From contig NZ_CP054038.1 in the NCBI RefSeq assembly GCF_013282805.1, positions 3,100,001 to 3,164,000 of the forward strand: a stretch of 64,000 nt of DNA. Direction: 5' to 3'. Of this stretch, positions 43,606-51,881 are shown in pieces. The translations under genes and the position numbers were made by a program. The first letter of the stretch is position 1. Each line of letters opens with the position of its first letter. Source of the stretch: Microbacterium hominis. Lineage in GTDB: Bacteria > Actinomycetota > Actinomycetes > Actinomycetales > Microbacteriaceae. Under the pieces are notes generated by a model. That model was given only the letters and a program-made list of their open reading frames with translations. It was not told where the DNA came from and searched no databases.

Positions 43606-44787
43606 TCAGACCGCCGGGACGACCGCGGCGCTGCGGGTCCAGGCGGAGTCGTTGGATGCGGAGCGCTCGACCGCGTCGAGCACGCGCTGCACCGAGAGTC
43701 CGTCGGCGAACGACGGGTGGGGCTCGGCGTCCTCGGCGATGGCTGCCACGAGGTCGACGACCTGGTGGCTGAACCCGTGCTCGTAGCCGAGCATGTGACC
43801 TGCGGGCCACCACGCCGAGACGTAGGGGTGCGAGGCCTCGGTGACGAGGATCTTCGTGAAGCCCTGACGATCGCCGGGCTCGGTGCGGTCGTAGAACTGG
43901 AGGGTGTTGAGGTCCTCCAGGTCGAATCGGAGCGCGCCCCGGTCGCCCGAGACCTCGATCGACAGCGCGTTCTTGCGGCCGGTCGCGAAGCGGGTCGCCT
44001 CGAACGAGACGAGCGCGCCTCCGGAGAGGCGGCCCGTGAACAGCGCCGCGTCGTCGACCGTGACGTCGCCGTACTCGGAGGTCGCGGTGCCGAGCAGGCC
44101 GACACGCTCGCCGAGGATCGGGCGGCGGGTGACGATCGTCTCGATCGTCCCCGAGACGGCGTCCACGGTCTGGCCGGTGACGAACTGGGTCATGTCGATG
44201 ATGTGCGCACCGATGTCGCCGAGCGCCCCCGAACCGGCGGTCTCCTTCTTCAGACGCCAGGTCAGCGGTCCTTCCGGATCCACGAGCCAGTCCTGCCGGT
44301 ACGCGGCACGCACCTGCTGCACCGTGCCCACGACACCTTCCGCGATGAGGTTGCGCATGTGCGTCACCGCGGGAACCCGGCGATAGGTGAACCCCACCAT
44401 CGCCTTCACGCCGTTCTCGGCGGCGCGAGCCGCGGCATCCGCCATCGCCTCCGCCTCCTCGACCGTGTTGGCCAGCGGCTTCTCGCACAGCACGTGCTTG
44501 CCGGCCTCGAGAGCCGCGATCGCGATCTCCGCGTGAGAGTCACCCGGCGTCACGATGTCGACGATGTCGATGTCGGGGCGCGCGATGACCTCGCGCCAGT
44601 CGGTCGCCGACTCCGCCCAGCCCCACGTGTGAGCAGCCTCGGCCACCGCGTCGGCGTTGCGGCCGACGATCACGGCCATCTCGGCCTCGGCGGGCAGAGC
44701 GAACATGCGCGGCGCCTGGCGCCAGCCCACCGAGTGGGCCGACCCCATGAAGCCGTACCCGATCATGGCGACGCGGAGGGTCGTCAT
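43606..44787 (-). CDS. Gfo/Idh/MocA family oxidoreductase
   Basis: 393 residues. [18 protein letters not shown] is the nucleotide-binding start; [30 protein letters not shown] carries the EKP lysine; [14 protein letters not shown] gives the active-site D and H. It belongs to the group of levoglucosan/inositol/3-keto-glucose-type dehydrogenases. Its ATG overlaps the stop of the CarC-like gene (ATGA), which ties sugar redox chemistry to deglycosylation. Confidence 0.93.
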   Translation of the reverse strand: MTTLRVAMIGYGFMGSAHSVGWRQAPRMFALPAEAEMAVIVGRNADAVAEAAHTWGWAESATDWREVIARPDIDIVDIVTPGDSHAEIAIAALEAGKHVLCEKPLANTVEEAEAMADAAARAAENGVKAMVGFTYRRVPAVTHMRNLIAEGVVGTVQQVRAAYRQDWLVDPEGPLTWRLKKETAGSGALGDIGAHIIDMTQFVTGQTVDAVSGTIETIVTRRPILGERVGLLGTATSEYGDVTVDDAALFTGRLSGGALVSFEATRFATGRKNALSIEVSGDRGALRFDLEDLNTLQFYDRTEPGDRQGFTKILVTEASHPYVSAWWPAGHMLGYEHGFSHQVVDLVAAIAEDAEPHPSFADGLSVQRVLDAVERSASNDSAWTRSAAVVPAV

Positions 44788-45200
44788 GCCAGCACCAGCT
44801 CGCGCTCGACCGGCACGCGGTTGGTGACGTAGCGACCGGGACCGCCGTCGACGCCGGGCATGATCTGCATGTACAGCAGACGCATCGTGAGCACCACCTC
44901 GACGGTGAGCTTCTCTCCCGCTTCCGGCGCACGGCCGAGATCGATGACGACCTCGGGCTTGTCGGCGACGAACCAGAGCGTCTCGGACTGCTCGGGCAGC
45001 TCCTCGATGCGGTACTCGCGCCCCTCGAGCACGAACCGCAGCTTCTCTGCGGGGATCTCGATGCCGTCGACCGTCGCGGCGACGCCATCGACAGCCGACA
45101 GCCACAGGCTCCGGTACCAGGGCAGCTGAACCGAGACGGCGATCCCGTCGCCGGTGCGACGGACGTCGCTCTCGGAGAAGAGGGAGTTGTGGGTGGCCAT
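44784..45200 (-). CDS. C-deglycosidase beta subunit-like protein (CarC/DUF6379)
   Basis: 138 residues, mostly beta strands. VSVQLPWYRSLWLSAVDGV and the IDLGRAPEAGEKLTVEVVL strand match the small beta subunits of C-glycoside deglycosidases (CarC, DgpB-type). In those enzymes the beta subunit helps form the active site with a TIM-barrel alpha subunit. It overlaps the dehydrogenase gene by 4 bases and lies one gene from the alpha-like protein at 46011. AAGGA precedes the ATG by 7 bases. Confidence 0.85.
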   Translation of the reverse strand: MATHNSLFSESDVRRTGDGIAVSVQLPWYRSLWLSAVDGVAATVDGIEIPAEKLRFVLEGREYRIEELPEQSETLWFVADKPEVVIDLGRAPEAGEKLTVEVVLTMRLLYMQIMPGVDGGPGRYVTNRVPVERELVLA

Positions 45201-45209
45201 GGCCTGTCC

Positions 45210-45992
45210 TTACTTGAACGTGTCCTCGAACGTGTCGTGCGCAACCGGCGGCACGGGCTCGAGCTTCTGAACGGTGGTCGGGCTGTACGGGTGGTTCGTC
45301 GACGGCACCGGCTCGTCCGCCGGCGGCATGAAGACGGGCTTGCCGTCGTCGCCGAAGTACATGAGGTCGAGGTCGAAGGCGCCCTGGTTCTTCAGGCCGA
45401 AGCTCACCCAGTTCTCCTCGAACGGCGCGCGGGCCAGCTCGTAGCAGCGGAACTTCCAGAACTTCCACTCGCCGTCCTGCTTGAGGAAGTCGATCGCGTA
45501 CTTGCACCACACCCAGTGCGCCCAGACCTTCTTGCCGAGCACCTCATCGGGCGAGTACATGTCGGGGAAGGCCTTGGCGACCTCGGGATCGGTGAGTCCC
45601 GATTCGGTGCCGGCCATGAGCCAGACCCCCTTCGCGGTCTGCCCGTCCGCGGCGACCTCGATCACCGGCGTGGTCGTCGCGTGCAGAATGAGCTTCCCCT
45701 CAGGGGTGGGCCGGCCGCGGTGATAGCGCGTGACGCTCTCCCACGTCGTGTACTGGCCGGCGTTGGTGTAGCGGGCCCGGATGCCGGGAGTCCCCTCCTT
45801 CACCCACAGCGGGATGATCTGCTCGTCCTGGAACGCGTTGTGCAGGTGCATGTAGCGGTTGAACAGGTTCTCGACCTGGCCGCGGTCCTCGGCGCGCTGC
45901 GCGAGGCGCTGGGCGTCGGCGACCTGCTCACGCAGGCGCGCGACCTCGGCTGCGAGCTCCTCGACGGTGCTCGTGACGGTGATGTCGGACAT
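45210..45992 (-). CDS. NTF2/SnoaL-like protein with coiled-coil start
   Basis: 260 residues. Residues 5-40 form a coiled coil (VEELAAEVARLREQVADAQRLAQRAED). The next part, GQVENLFNRYMHLHNAFQDEQIIPLWV to KYAIDFLKQDGEWKFWKFRCYE, is an NTF2-like cone fold found in SnoaL cyclases, dehydratases and dioxygenase small subunits. The last 70 residues are proline-rich. The gene sits between the alpha-like and beta-like deglycosidase genes, so it may act on the aglycone or the keto-sugar. The reaction is unknown. Confidence 0.78.
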   Translation of the reverse strand: MSDITVTSTVEELAAEVARLREQVADAQRLAQRAEDRGQVENLFNRYMHLHNAFQDEQIIPLWVKEGTPGIRARYTNAGQYTTWESVTRYHRGRPTPEGKLILHATTTPVIEVAADGQTAKGVWLMAGTESGLTDPEVAKAFPDMYSPDEVLGKKVWAHWVWCKYAIDFLKQDGEWKFWKFRCYELARAPFEENWVSFGLKNQGAFDLDLMYFGDDGKPVFMPPADEPVPSTNHPYSPTTVQKLEPVPPVAHDTFEDTFK

Positions 45993-46010
45993 TCTCTCTC
46001 TCCCGGGATT

Positions 46011-47051
46011 TCAGACGGTCGCGGATGCCGCGGCCACGGTCTCTTCGATGGCACGGCGCATGAGCACGTGCTGCTTCTTGACGAGGTCGATCGGGTCGGC
46101 CTCGCCGAGGTCGCTGAACGCGTGCCCCTCCCACTCGCTCGAGAGATACCCGCGATAGCCGCCCTCGACGAACTGCCGCACGATGCGCGGGATGTCCATC
46201 GCCGGCTCGTCGCCGTTCTCGTCGATGTCGTAGAACTTGGCGTGCACGTGGAAGGTCTGCGGCATGATGTCGAGCCACTCCTCCGCCGGCACGAGACCGT
46301 GCATGTTGAAGGCGAGGCGCGTGAACGGTCCGAAGCGGAGGAAGTCGAATCCCTCGGAGGTGAGGAAGTCCTCGAACTCCTGGTTGCGCACGTGCATCGG
46401 CAGCGGCTTGCGCCAGATCTCGTCCATCACCGGGAAGTACGTCTCCGGCATCCCCATCTGACGCAGCGTGCCGAGCAGTCGGGGCGAGAGGCTGTGCATC
46501 GTCGACGAGAAGTCCGCCGTGAACCCGAGCCGGTCGGAGCCCAGCTCCGCATACAGTTCGCGGATCTGCATCACCTTGGGGCTGTTGGGTCCCTCGGGGG
46601 CGTGGATCTCGTACGCCAGGCGCTGGTCGTACTTCTCGGCGAGGGGCAGGAGGCTGCGCAGCAGCTCCTTGCCCGCCGAGCGGATCACGACGGTCTGGAA
46701 CCCGAGCGTGTTCGCGGTCTTGAGCTGCCGGGCGAAGAAATCGTGCTCCTCCTCCGGCGTCATGTCGCGGTCCTTGCGGCGCCCCATGTCGAGGTTCGTG
46801 CCCACGGCGCTCGCCTCGAGGCCGTACTTCTCGAGGGAGTCGAACCACAGGGTGACGAAGTCGGCGTCGACGTCGGGGTAGGTGCGCAGCAGCTGCGCGA
46901 TGTTGAACTCGACACCGGGCCCGATGCCGTTCTCCGCGACCGCGGCGATGAGCGTCTCGGGCGTGTACACGCCCGCGGCGAACTCGCTGGTCATCGAGTA
47001 CAGCGTGGTTCCCAGCTGGATGCCGGTCCCGGCGATGCCGTCGGAGGTCAT
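46011..47051 (-). CDS. C-deglycosidase alpha subunit-like protein (CarB family TIM barrel)
   Basis: 346 residues, TIM barrel. Metal ligands are E148 in YEIHAP, D180 in TADFSS, H270 in FHVHAKFYDID and E306 in SSEWEGHAF; H150 in the first motif is a likely catalytic residue. This matches the alpha subunit CarB of the Microbacterium C-deglycosidase, which splits 3-keto C-glycosides without hydrolysis. It is a close relative of the protein at 63027. It overlaps the next alpha-like gene by 4 bases. Pairing with a beta subunit from this operon is expected. Confidence 0.88.
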   Translation of the reverse strand: MTSDGIAGTGIQLGTTLYSMTSEFAAGVYTPETLIAAVAENGIGPGVEFNIAQLLRTYPDVDADFVTLWFDSLEKYGLEASAVGTNLDMGRRKDRDMTPEEEHDFFARQLKTANTLGFQTVVIRSAGKELLRSLLPLAEKYDQRLAYEIHAPEGPNSPKVMQIRELYAELGSDRLGFTADFSSTMHSLSPRLLGTLRQMGMPETYFPVMDEIWRKPLPMHVRNQEFEDFLTSEGFDFLRFGPFTRLAFNMHGLVPAEEWLDIMPQTFHVHAKFYDIDENGDEPAMDIPRIVRQFVEGGYRGYLSSEWEGHAFSDLGEADPIDLVKKQHVLMRRAIEETVAAASATV

Positions 47052-48160
47052 GCGTTCGTTCCCTTCAGAAGTGCGTGCGAGAGGTGGTGACCGAGCGCCG
47101 CACGGGCCTCGTCGGCATCCGTGATCATGCGCGATCCCGCGTTCCCGGCAGCCGAGCGCTGCACAGCCTGCTCAGCGGCGATGATCTCGAACGGCGACTC
47201 CCAGTGGTTCCAGTGCCAGCCCTCGTATTCGCTCGAGACGGCACCGGAGTACCCGTTCTCGACCAGCAGCGTGATGAGGTCGCGCACCGGCACGCTCGGC
47301 TCTTCGCCGTGCTCGTCGATGCCGAAGAACTTGCCGTGCACGTGGCGGATCCACGGCATGATCTCGAGCCAGTCGTCGACACGGGCGGGGCCGAACAGTC
47401 CCGTGCCGTTGATGCCGAAGTCGATGCCGAGGTCGGGGCGGCCGTTCTGCGCGGCGAGCCCGATGAACGAGCCGAAGCGCTTGCCGTGCTCGGCCTGGTC
47501 GGCCGGCGGGCCCTGCTCGTAGTAGGTGTTCCAGAGGTCGACGACCTTGCCGAGCAGCTCCTCCGACGCGCCGCGGCGACGGTAGGCCTCGATCAGCGAC
47601 GGCGCGAAGCCCGAGACCGTCGCGCCCCAGTCCATCGTGAAGCCGAGGAACGGCGATCCGACCTTCTCGTAGCGGTCGCGCAGCGCCAGGATGCGCGGAT
47701 GCGACGCGTACTGGTCGGCGTGCACCTCCAGGGCCAGAGTCACGCCGTGCTTCTCGGCGATCGGGGCGAGCTGCTCCATCGAGTCGGGCGTGATCGAGAT
47801 CTGCACACGTGCGATCGGGAAGCCGAGCTTCGCGGCCGCCTCGATCTGCCGGGTCATGTACGCGATCAGCTCATCCTGGTTCAGCAGTCGATCGCGGTGG
47901 ATGCCGATGTCGGCGTTGACCGCGAGGCTCGTCGTGACCAGGCCCGTCTCGGCGATCAGGTCGCGGAACTCCCCCGCGTACCGGTCGTCGATCTCGGGGA
48001 AGCCGCGGAAGCTCGAGAAGCCGATGATCTCCAGGCCCGGGCCGTACCCGTCGGCGGCGACCTTGCGGATGAGACCTTCGAGGTCGTACTCGCGGCCGTG
48101 GAAGGCGCGCGTGAAGCTGTAGAGGGTCACACCCTGGATCGGGGTTCCGAGCGCGGTCAT
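47048..48160 (-). CDS. Second C-deglycosidase alpha subunit-like TIM barrel
   Basis: 370 residues. The ligand pattern is E145 in LEVHAD, D177 in FTMDWGA, H275 in RHVHGKFFGID and E311 in SSEYEGWHW, with H147 in the catalytic position. It is clearly diverged from its neighbour at 46011 and has a 30-residue C-terminal helix extension. Its start overlaps the small beta-like gene at 48157 by ATGA, so these two are the most likely physical pair. Confidence 0.86.
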   Translation of the reverse strand: MTALGTPIQGVTLYSFTRAFHGREYDLEGLIRKVAADGYGPGLEIIGFSSFRGFPEIDDRYAGEFRDLIAETGLVTTSLAVNADIGIHRDRLLNQDELIAYMTRQIEAAAKLGFPIARVQISITPDSMEQLAPIAEKHGVTLALEVHADQYASHPRILALRDRYEKVGSPFLGFTMDWGATVSGFAPSLIEAYRRRGASEELLGKVVDLWNTYYEQGPPADQAEHGKRFGSFIGLAAQNGRPDLGIDFGINGTGLFGPARVDDWLEIMPWIRHVHGKFFGIDEHGEEPSVPVRDLITLLVENGYSGAVSSEYEGWHWNHWESPFEIIAAEQAVQRSAAGNAGSRMITDADEARAALGHHLSHALLKGTNA

Positions 48161-48561
48161 GCCGCCACCGCCTTCTTGGCCGTCATCTTCTTGGTGTCGT
48201 GCTCCTCGATGTGGAGCGTCTCGGTGTCGGAGATGATGATGTACGGGATGTAGAGCGTCAGATCGACCGTCACCTCGTGCTCGGCATCCGGGTCGATCTC
48301 GAGGTCTCCCGAGAGCACCGCCGAATCCGCGGGGAACCACCACTCGTCGACGTTGGTCCTGAGCTCGTCGAACGTGAACTCGGATCCGTTCATCTGCCAG
48401 CGCAGCGACTCGACCGGTGCGGCGACGCCGTCGACCGTGAGGCCGGCGCCGGCGATGCAGGAGCCCGGAAGAGCCCGGTACCACGGGATGCGAACCTCTA
48501 CTCGCGTGCGGGGGCCGTCTGCGCCGAGCGTGCCCTGCTCGATGATGCGATCGGGGATCAT
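48157..48561 (-). CDS. C-deglycosidase beta subunit-like protein (CarC/DUF6379)
   Basis: 134 residues, beta-rich. TRVEVRIPWYRALPGSCIAGAGLTVDGV matches the LPWYR motif of the protein at 44784; LEIDPDAEHEVTVDLTLYIPY forms the shared last strands. The tail is lysine-rich (KKMTAKKAVAA). It is the first gene of the operon; a perfect AGGAGG lies 6 bases before the ATG. It should join the alpha-like protein encoded immediately downstream. Confidence 0.86.
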   Translation of the reverse strand: MIPDRIIEQGTLGADGPRTRVEVRIPWYRALPGSCIAGAGLTVDGVAAPVESLRWQMNGSEFTFDELRTNVDEWWFPADSAVLSGDLEIDPDAEHEVTVDLTLYIPYIIISDTETLHIEEHDTKKMTAKKAVAA

Positions 48562-48595
48562 CCCAACCTCCTGACTACTTTGTCCTTGTTTCTAC

Positions 48596-48625
48596 ACTCT
48601 AATGTTGCTTTTTGACGTAAGTCAA
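48596..48625 (-). promoter_or_regulatory. Promoter and operator of the deglycosidase operon
   Basis: On the minus strand TTGACT (48625-48620) and TAGAGT (48601-48596) are 18 bases apart. The -35 is part of the inverted repeat TTGAC-N4-GTCAA at 48612-48625. The site overlaps the last codon and stop of the GMC oxidase gene, so the operon can be switched on independently of the upstream genes. Confidence 0.7.
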
Positions 48626-50145
48626 GAAGCGATCTCGCGGGCGATGCGGCGTGCACCCCGCACCGCGAGCGCGACCGCGGTCAGCGTCGGGTTGCACGCC
48701 GTCGCCGTCGGGATGACGCCGTTGCCGGCGACGAAGACGCCCGGGGCCGCCCACACCTCGCTGTCGGGCGAGCACACGCTCGTGCCGTCGTCGGTGGGGC
48801 CCATGCGCACGCTCCCCTGGTAGTGGAGCGACGAGCCCAGGGGCATCGTGAAGGGCCGCTCGTCCAGCGGCTCGCCGACGGCGGTGCCGAGGCGCACGAT
48901 CTCGGCGCGAGCGCGGGCGAGCACGTCGTGATCGCGCTCGGTGAGCGTGTAGTGGATGGTCATCGCCGGCATCCCGTACGCGTCGACCTCCGTGTCGCTG
49001 AAGTCGACCCGGTCGGCTTCCTGCAGATCCTTCGCGCAGAACAGGCCGAGTCCGACGATCGAGCCCGGAACCACCGGGTCGTCTTCGGCGAGCGGGACCG
49101 GAGACGCATCGAGCTGCATGATCTGACCGTGGAAGGGCATCGCGTCGGTGAACGGCACCCAGCTCACACCGCTCTGCTCGCTCAGCCCCGTCGAGCCGGT
49201 GCGCTGCGCGGCGTCGGCTGCCGCGGCATCCCGAACGCGCGACGCGAAGACCACCTGCGCCTGGTCGTTGAGATACCGGCCGAGGGCGGCGGGCCGGATG
49301 CCGGATGCCCACAGCAGCTGCGGAGTGCGGAGGGCGTCGGCGGCGACGACCACGAATCGAGCGGCCACCCGGTGGACCTCACCGGTCGCACGATCCGTGA
49401 CCTGCACCCCGGCGGCACGACCGTCCGACACCAGCACCCGCGTGACGAGCGACTCGTCGAAGAGAGTGAAGTTCGGGTTCGAGCGGGTCGGCTCGCCGAG
49501 CACGATGTCAGAGCCCGACCAGACGAGGTTGCCGTCCTCCCGGCGGTGCACCGCCAGCGGCATCCGCTGCACGCGCGCCGTGGCGGGGCGGCCGTCGTCG
49601 ACGGCGGCGGCGAGGCGGTCCCGCACGAGCGCGGCGTAGGGCGACGCGTCGAAGGCGTCGGTGGTGACGCCCAGAAGCCTCTCCCCCTCGCCGAGGATCT
49701 CGTCGAGGTCCTCGAGGAATCCGATCCGCTCGCTCTCGTTCGGGCGGGGGCAGGCGCCTGTCCAGTGGGCGCTCATGCCGCCCACGTTGCTCGACATGGC
49801 GGCGACCGGCAGACCGTCCTCGCCGTCGACCTGGTAGCCGCGATCGAGGAGGAAGGTTCCGGGGCGCGCCCGGCGCTGGCCGCTCTTGACGGCGCCCGGC
49901 CCGTTCACGGTCTCCGCACCGGCGCCGGGGCCTTCCGACAGCTCCTGCGCCCGCGCACGCGCCACGGGGTCGGCGATGTTCTTGACATGCGCCCCGGGCG
50001 GATCCGAGACGGTCGGGCCGACCTCGAACATCGCGATGACGGCATCCGGGGCCCGCTCACTCAGGATCCGTGCGAAGGCGGCCCCGGTCGGGCCGCTGCC
50101 GACGATCGCGACGTCGACCTGATCCGGGTAGCGGCGGGCGGTCAT
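48622..50145 (-). CDS. GMC-family FAD oxidase, C-glycoside 3-oxidase (CarA)-like
   Basis: 507 residues. The FAD site is VAIVGSGPTGAAFARIL; SNVGGMSAHWTGACPRP and PQLLWASGIRPAALGRYL mark the pyranose-oxidase-like branch that contains CarA. The catalytic pair is H441 (SSLHYQG) and N485 (ACNPTL). It would oxidise the C3 hydroxyl of the sugar so that the deglycosidase can act. It overlaps the upstream isomerase by 4 bases and ends 61 bases before the deglycosidase genes, so its place in the locus supports this role. Confidence 0.88.
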   Translation of the reverse strand: MTARRYPDQVDVAIVGSGPTGAAFARILSERAPDAVIAMFEVGPTVSDPPGAHVKNIADPVARARAQELSEGPGAGAETVNGPGAVKSGQRRARPGTFLLDRGYQVDGEDGLPVAAMSSNVGGMSAHWTGACPRPNESERIGFLEDLDEILGEGERLLGVTTDAFDASPYAALVRDRLAAAVDDGRPATARVQRMPLAVHRREDGNLVWSGSDIVLGEPTRSNPNFTLFDESLVTRVLVSDGRAAGVQVTDRATGEVHRVAARFVVVAADALRTPQLLWASGIRPAALGRYLNDQAQVVFASRVRDAAAADAAQRTGSTGLSEQSGVSWVPFTDAMPFHGQIMQLDASPVPLAEDDPVVPGSIVGLGLFCAKDLQEADRVDFSDTEVDAYGMPAMTIHYTLTERDHDVLARARAEIVRLGTAVGEPLDERPFTMPLGSSLHYQGSVRMGPTDDGTSVCSPDSEVWAAPGVFVAGNGVIPTATACNPTLTAVALAVRGARRIAREIAS

Positions 50146-50936
50146 GCCGTCGCCGCCAGTTCGACGATGCGCGCCACGGATGCCGCGGACTCCTGCGTCG
50201 GGTAGTACTCGAGGCCGATCGGACCGTCGTAGCCGGAAGCGCGGAGGATGCCCAGCCGCTCGGCCCAGTCGAGCGATCCCGAACCGGGCTCACCACGGCC
50301 GGGGGTGTCGGCGAGCTGCACGTACGCGATGAGGTCACCGGCGTTCGCGAGCTCCGCGGCCATGTCCTCTCCTTCGACGGCGGAGTGGTAGATGTCGTAG
50401 AGCACGCCGAAGAACGGCGAATCGACACCTCGGGCGACGTATGCCGCCTCGGCCGTGCGGTCCAGCAGCGAGCCGGGGTGGTCGACACGGACGTTCACCG
50501 GCTCCAGCACGAGGGTGACGCCGGAGCCGTCGATCTGGGCGATCGCCTTCTGGTAGATCTCGATCAGCTTGTCGAGCTGCACCTGGCGCTTCCACCCGCC
50601 GAAGCCGGTGCCGCTGCCGACGACGATGCGGGGCGTGCCGAGGAACTGGGCGATCGCCACGCCCTCGTCGAGCTTGCGGAAGAACTCCGAGTGATCCCAC
50701 GGCGGGATCATGAACTGCGTCCGCGGCTCGCTCAGCTGAGCGGTCAGCTGCGTGCCCGTCTCTTCGAGCGCCGCCTTCAGCGCGGGCAGATCCTTCGGCT
50801 GCGACGGAGCATCGACCCCGGTCGGCCCCCACATCTCGACCGCGGTGAAGCCGGCCGCCGCCGCGGCGCGCACACGGTCGTGATACTCACCCGCCTCCGT
50901 GAAGAGCAGTTCGATGTTGGGTGCGAGCTGAAACAT
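50142..50936 (-). CDS. Hydroxypyruvate isomerase-like TIM barrel protein
   Basis: 264 residues. It has the Hyi-type layout: FQLAPNIELLFTEAGEYHDRVRAAAAAGFTAVEMWG at the start, VTLVLEPVNVRVDHPG, GVLYDIYHS and YVQLADTPGRGEPGSG, then IGLEYYPT. E and D residues in these motifs form the metal site. It is translated with the CarA-like oxidase (4-base overlap). A keto-sugar or short keto-acid isomerase step is likely. GGAGG precedes the ATG. Confidence 0.88.
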   Translation of the reverse strand: MFQLAPNIELLFTEAGEYHDRVRAAAAAGFTAVEMWGPTGVDAPSQPKDLPALKAALEETGTQLTAQLSEPRTQFMIPPWDHSEFFRKLDEGVAIAQFLGTPRIVVGSGTGFGGWKRQVQLDKLIEIYQKAIAQIDGSGVTLVLEPVNVRVDHPGSLLDRTAEAAYVARGVDSPFFGVLYDIYHSAVEGEDMAAELANAGDLIAYVQLADTPGRGEPGSGSLDWAERLGILRASGYDGPIGLEYYPTQESAASVARIVELAATA

Positions 50937-51040
50937 GGACCCTCCAGGCCTCGATTCTGGGAATGTGTGGGCGACGTGCGGGGGAGGATGATCCGCCACC
51001 CGCTCGACGATCCGGCCGCCCCCGAATCGTTGGCTTCGCG

Positions 51041-51877
51041 TCAGCCCTTCAGACCGCCCGCGAACCCCTGGATGAACTGCTTCTGGGCGAACATGTAGAA
51101 CGCCAGGATCGGGATCATCGAGATGATGACGACGGCGAAGATCTTGTTCCACGCCGACACGAGGCCGCCCACGTACGTGTACATCGCAACCGGAAGGGTC
51201 TGGGTCGTCGATCCGCCGAGGAAGATCAGCGAGTTGAAGAAGTCGTTCCAGACGATGAGGCCGGCGAGGATCGCCACGGTGCCCGTGGCGGGCGCCATCA
51301 GCGGCAGCACGACCCGGAAGAACGCCTGCGTGGGCGTGGCGCCGTCGATCACCGCGGCCTCCTCGTACTCGGTGGTGAGGCCGCGGAAGAAGCTGGCGTA
51401 GAGGAACACCGACAGCGGCAGCAGGATGCCGATCCAGAGGAGGATCATGCCGAGATGGTTTCCCGTGAGGCCCAGGGAGCGCGCCCCGATGTAGAGCGGC
51501 ACCGTCCCCAGCTGCGCAGGCAGGATGATCGCGATGAGCACGAGGTAGAACGTGAAGTTCGTCCAGGTGCGCGTGCGTCGCGTGATCACGTACGCGGCGA
51601 TCGATCCGAACAGCACGAGTCCCGCAACCGCACCGGCGGTGATGATCACGCTGTTGAGGATGCTCATCGGGATGCTGTTGCGCCCGGTGGAGGTCAGCAC
51701 CTCGACGAACGCGCTGAAGTCGATCGACGTGGGCGGTGCGACGGCGCTCGACGTGAACGCCTCCTGGTCGGTCTTGAGCGAGGTGACGATCAGGATGTAG
51801 AAGGGGAGCAGCCCGATGAGCGTGATCAGCCAGATCAGGACTTCGCGAACCGCGGTGAGCTTGGTGTAGCGGAACAT
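51041..51877 (-). CDS. Carbohydrate ABC transporter permease (MalG type)
   Basis: 278 residues with six membrane segments and the EAA loop EYEEAAVIDGATPTQAFFRVVLPLMAP that docks the ATPase. It forms the import channel with the permease encoded 4 bases upstream. AAGGAG lies 8 bases before ATG 51877. No ATPase gene is present in the window; many actinobacteria share one MsiK-type ATPase between sugar importers. Confidence 0.95.
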   Translation of the reverse strand: MFRYTKLTAVREVLIWLITLIGLLPFYILIVTSLKTDQEAFTSSAVAPPTSIDFSAFVEVLTSTGRNSIPMSILNSVIITAGAVAGLVLFGSIAAYVITRRTRTWTNFTFYLVLIAIILPAQLGTVPLYIGARSLGLTGNHLGMILLWIGILLPLSVFLYASFFRGLTTEYEEAAVIDGATPTQAFFRVVLPLMAPATGTVAILAGLIVWNDFFNSLIFLGGSTTQTLPVAMYTYVGGLVSAWNKIFAVVIISMIPILAFYMFAQKQFIQGFAGGLKG

Positions 51878-51881
51878 CGGG

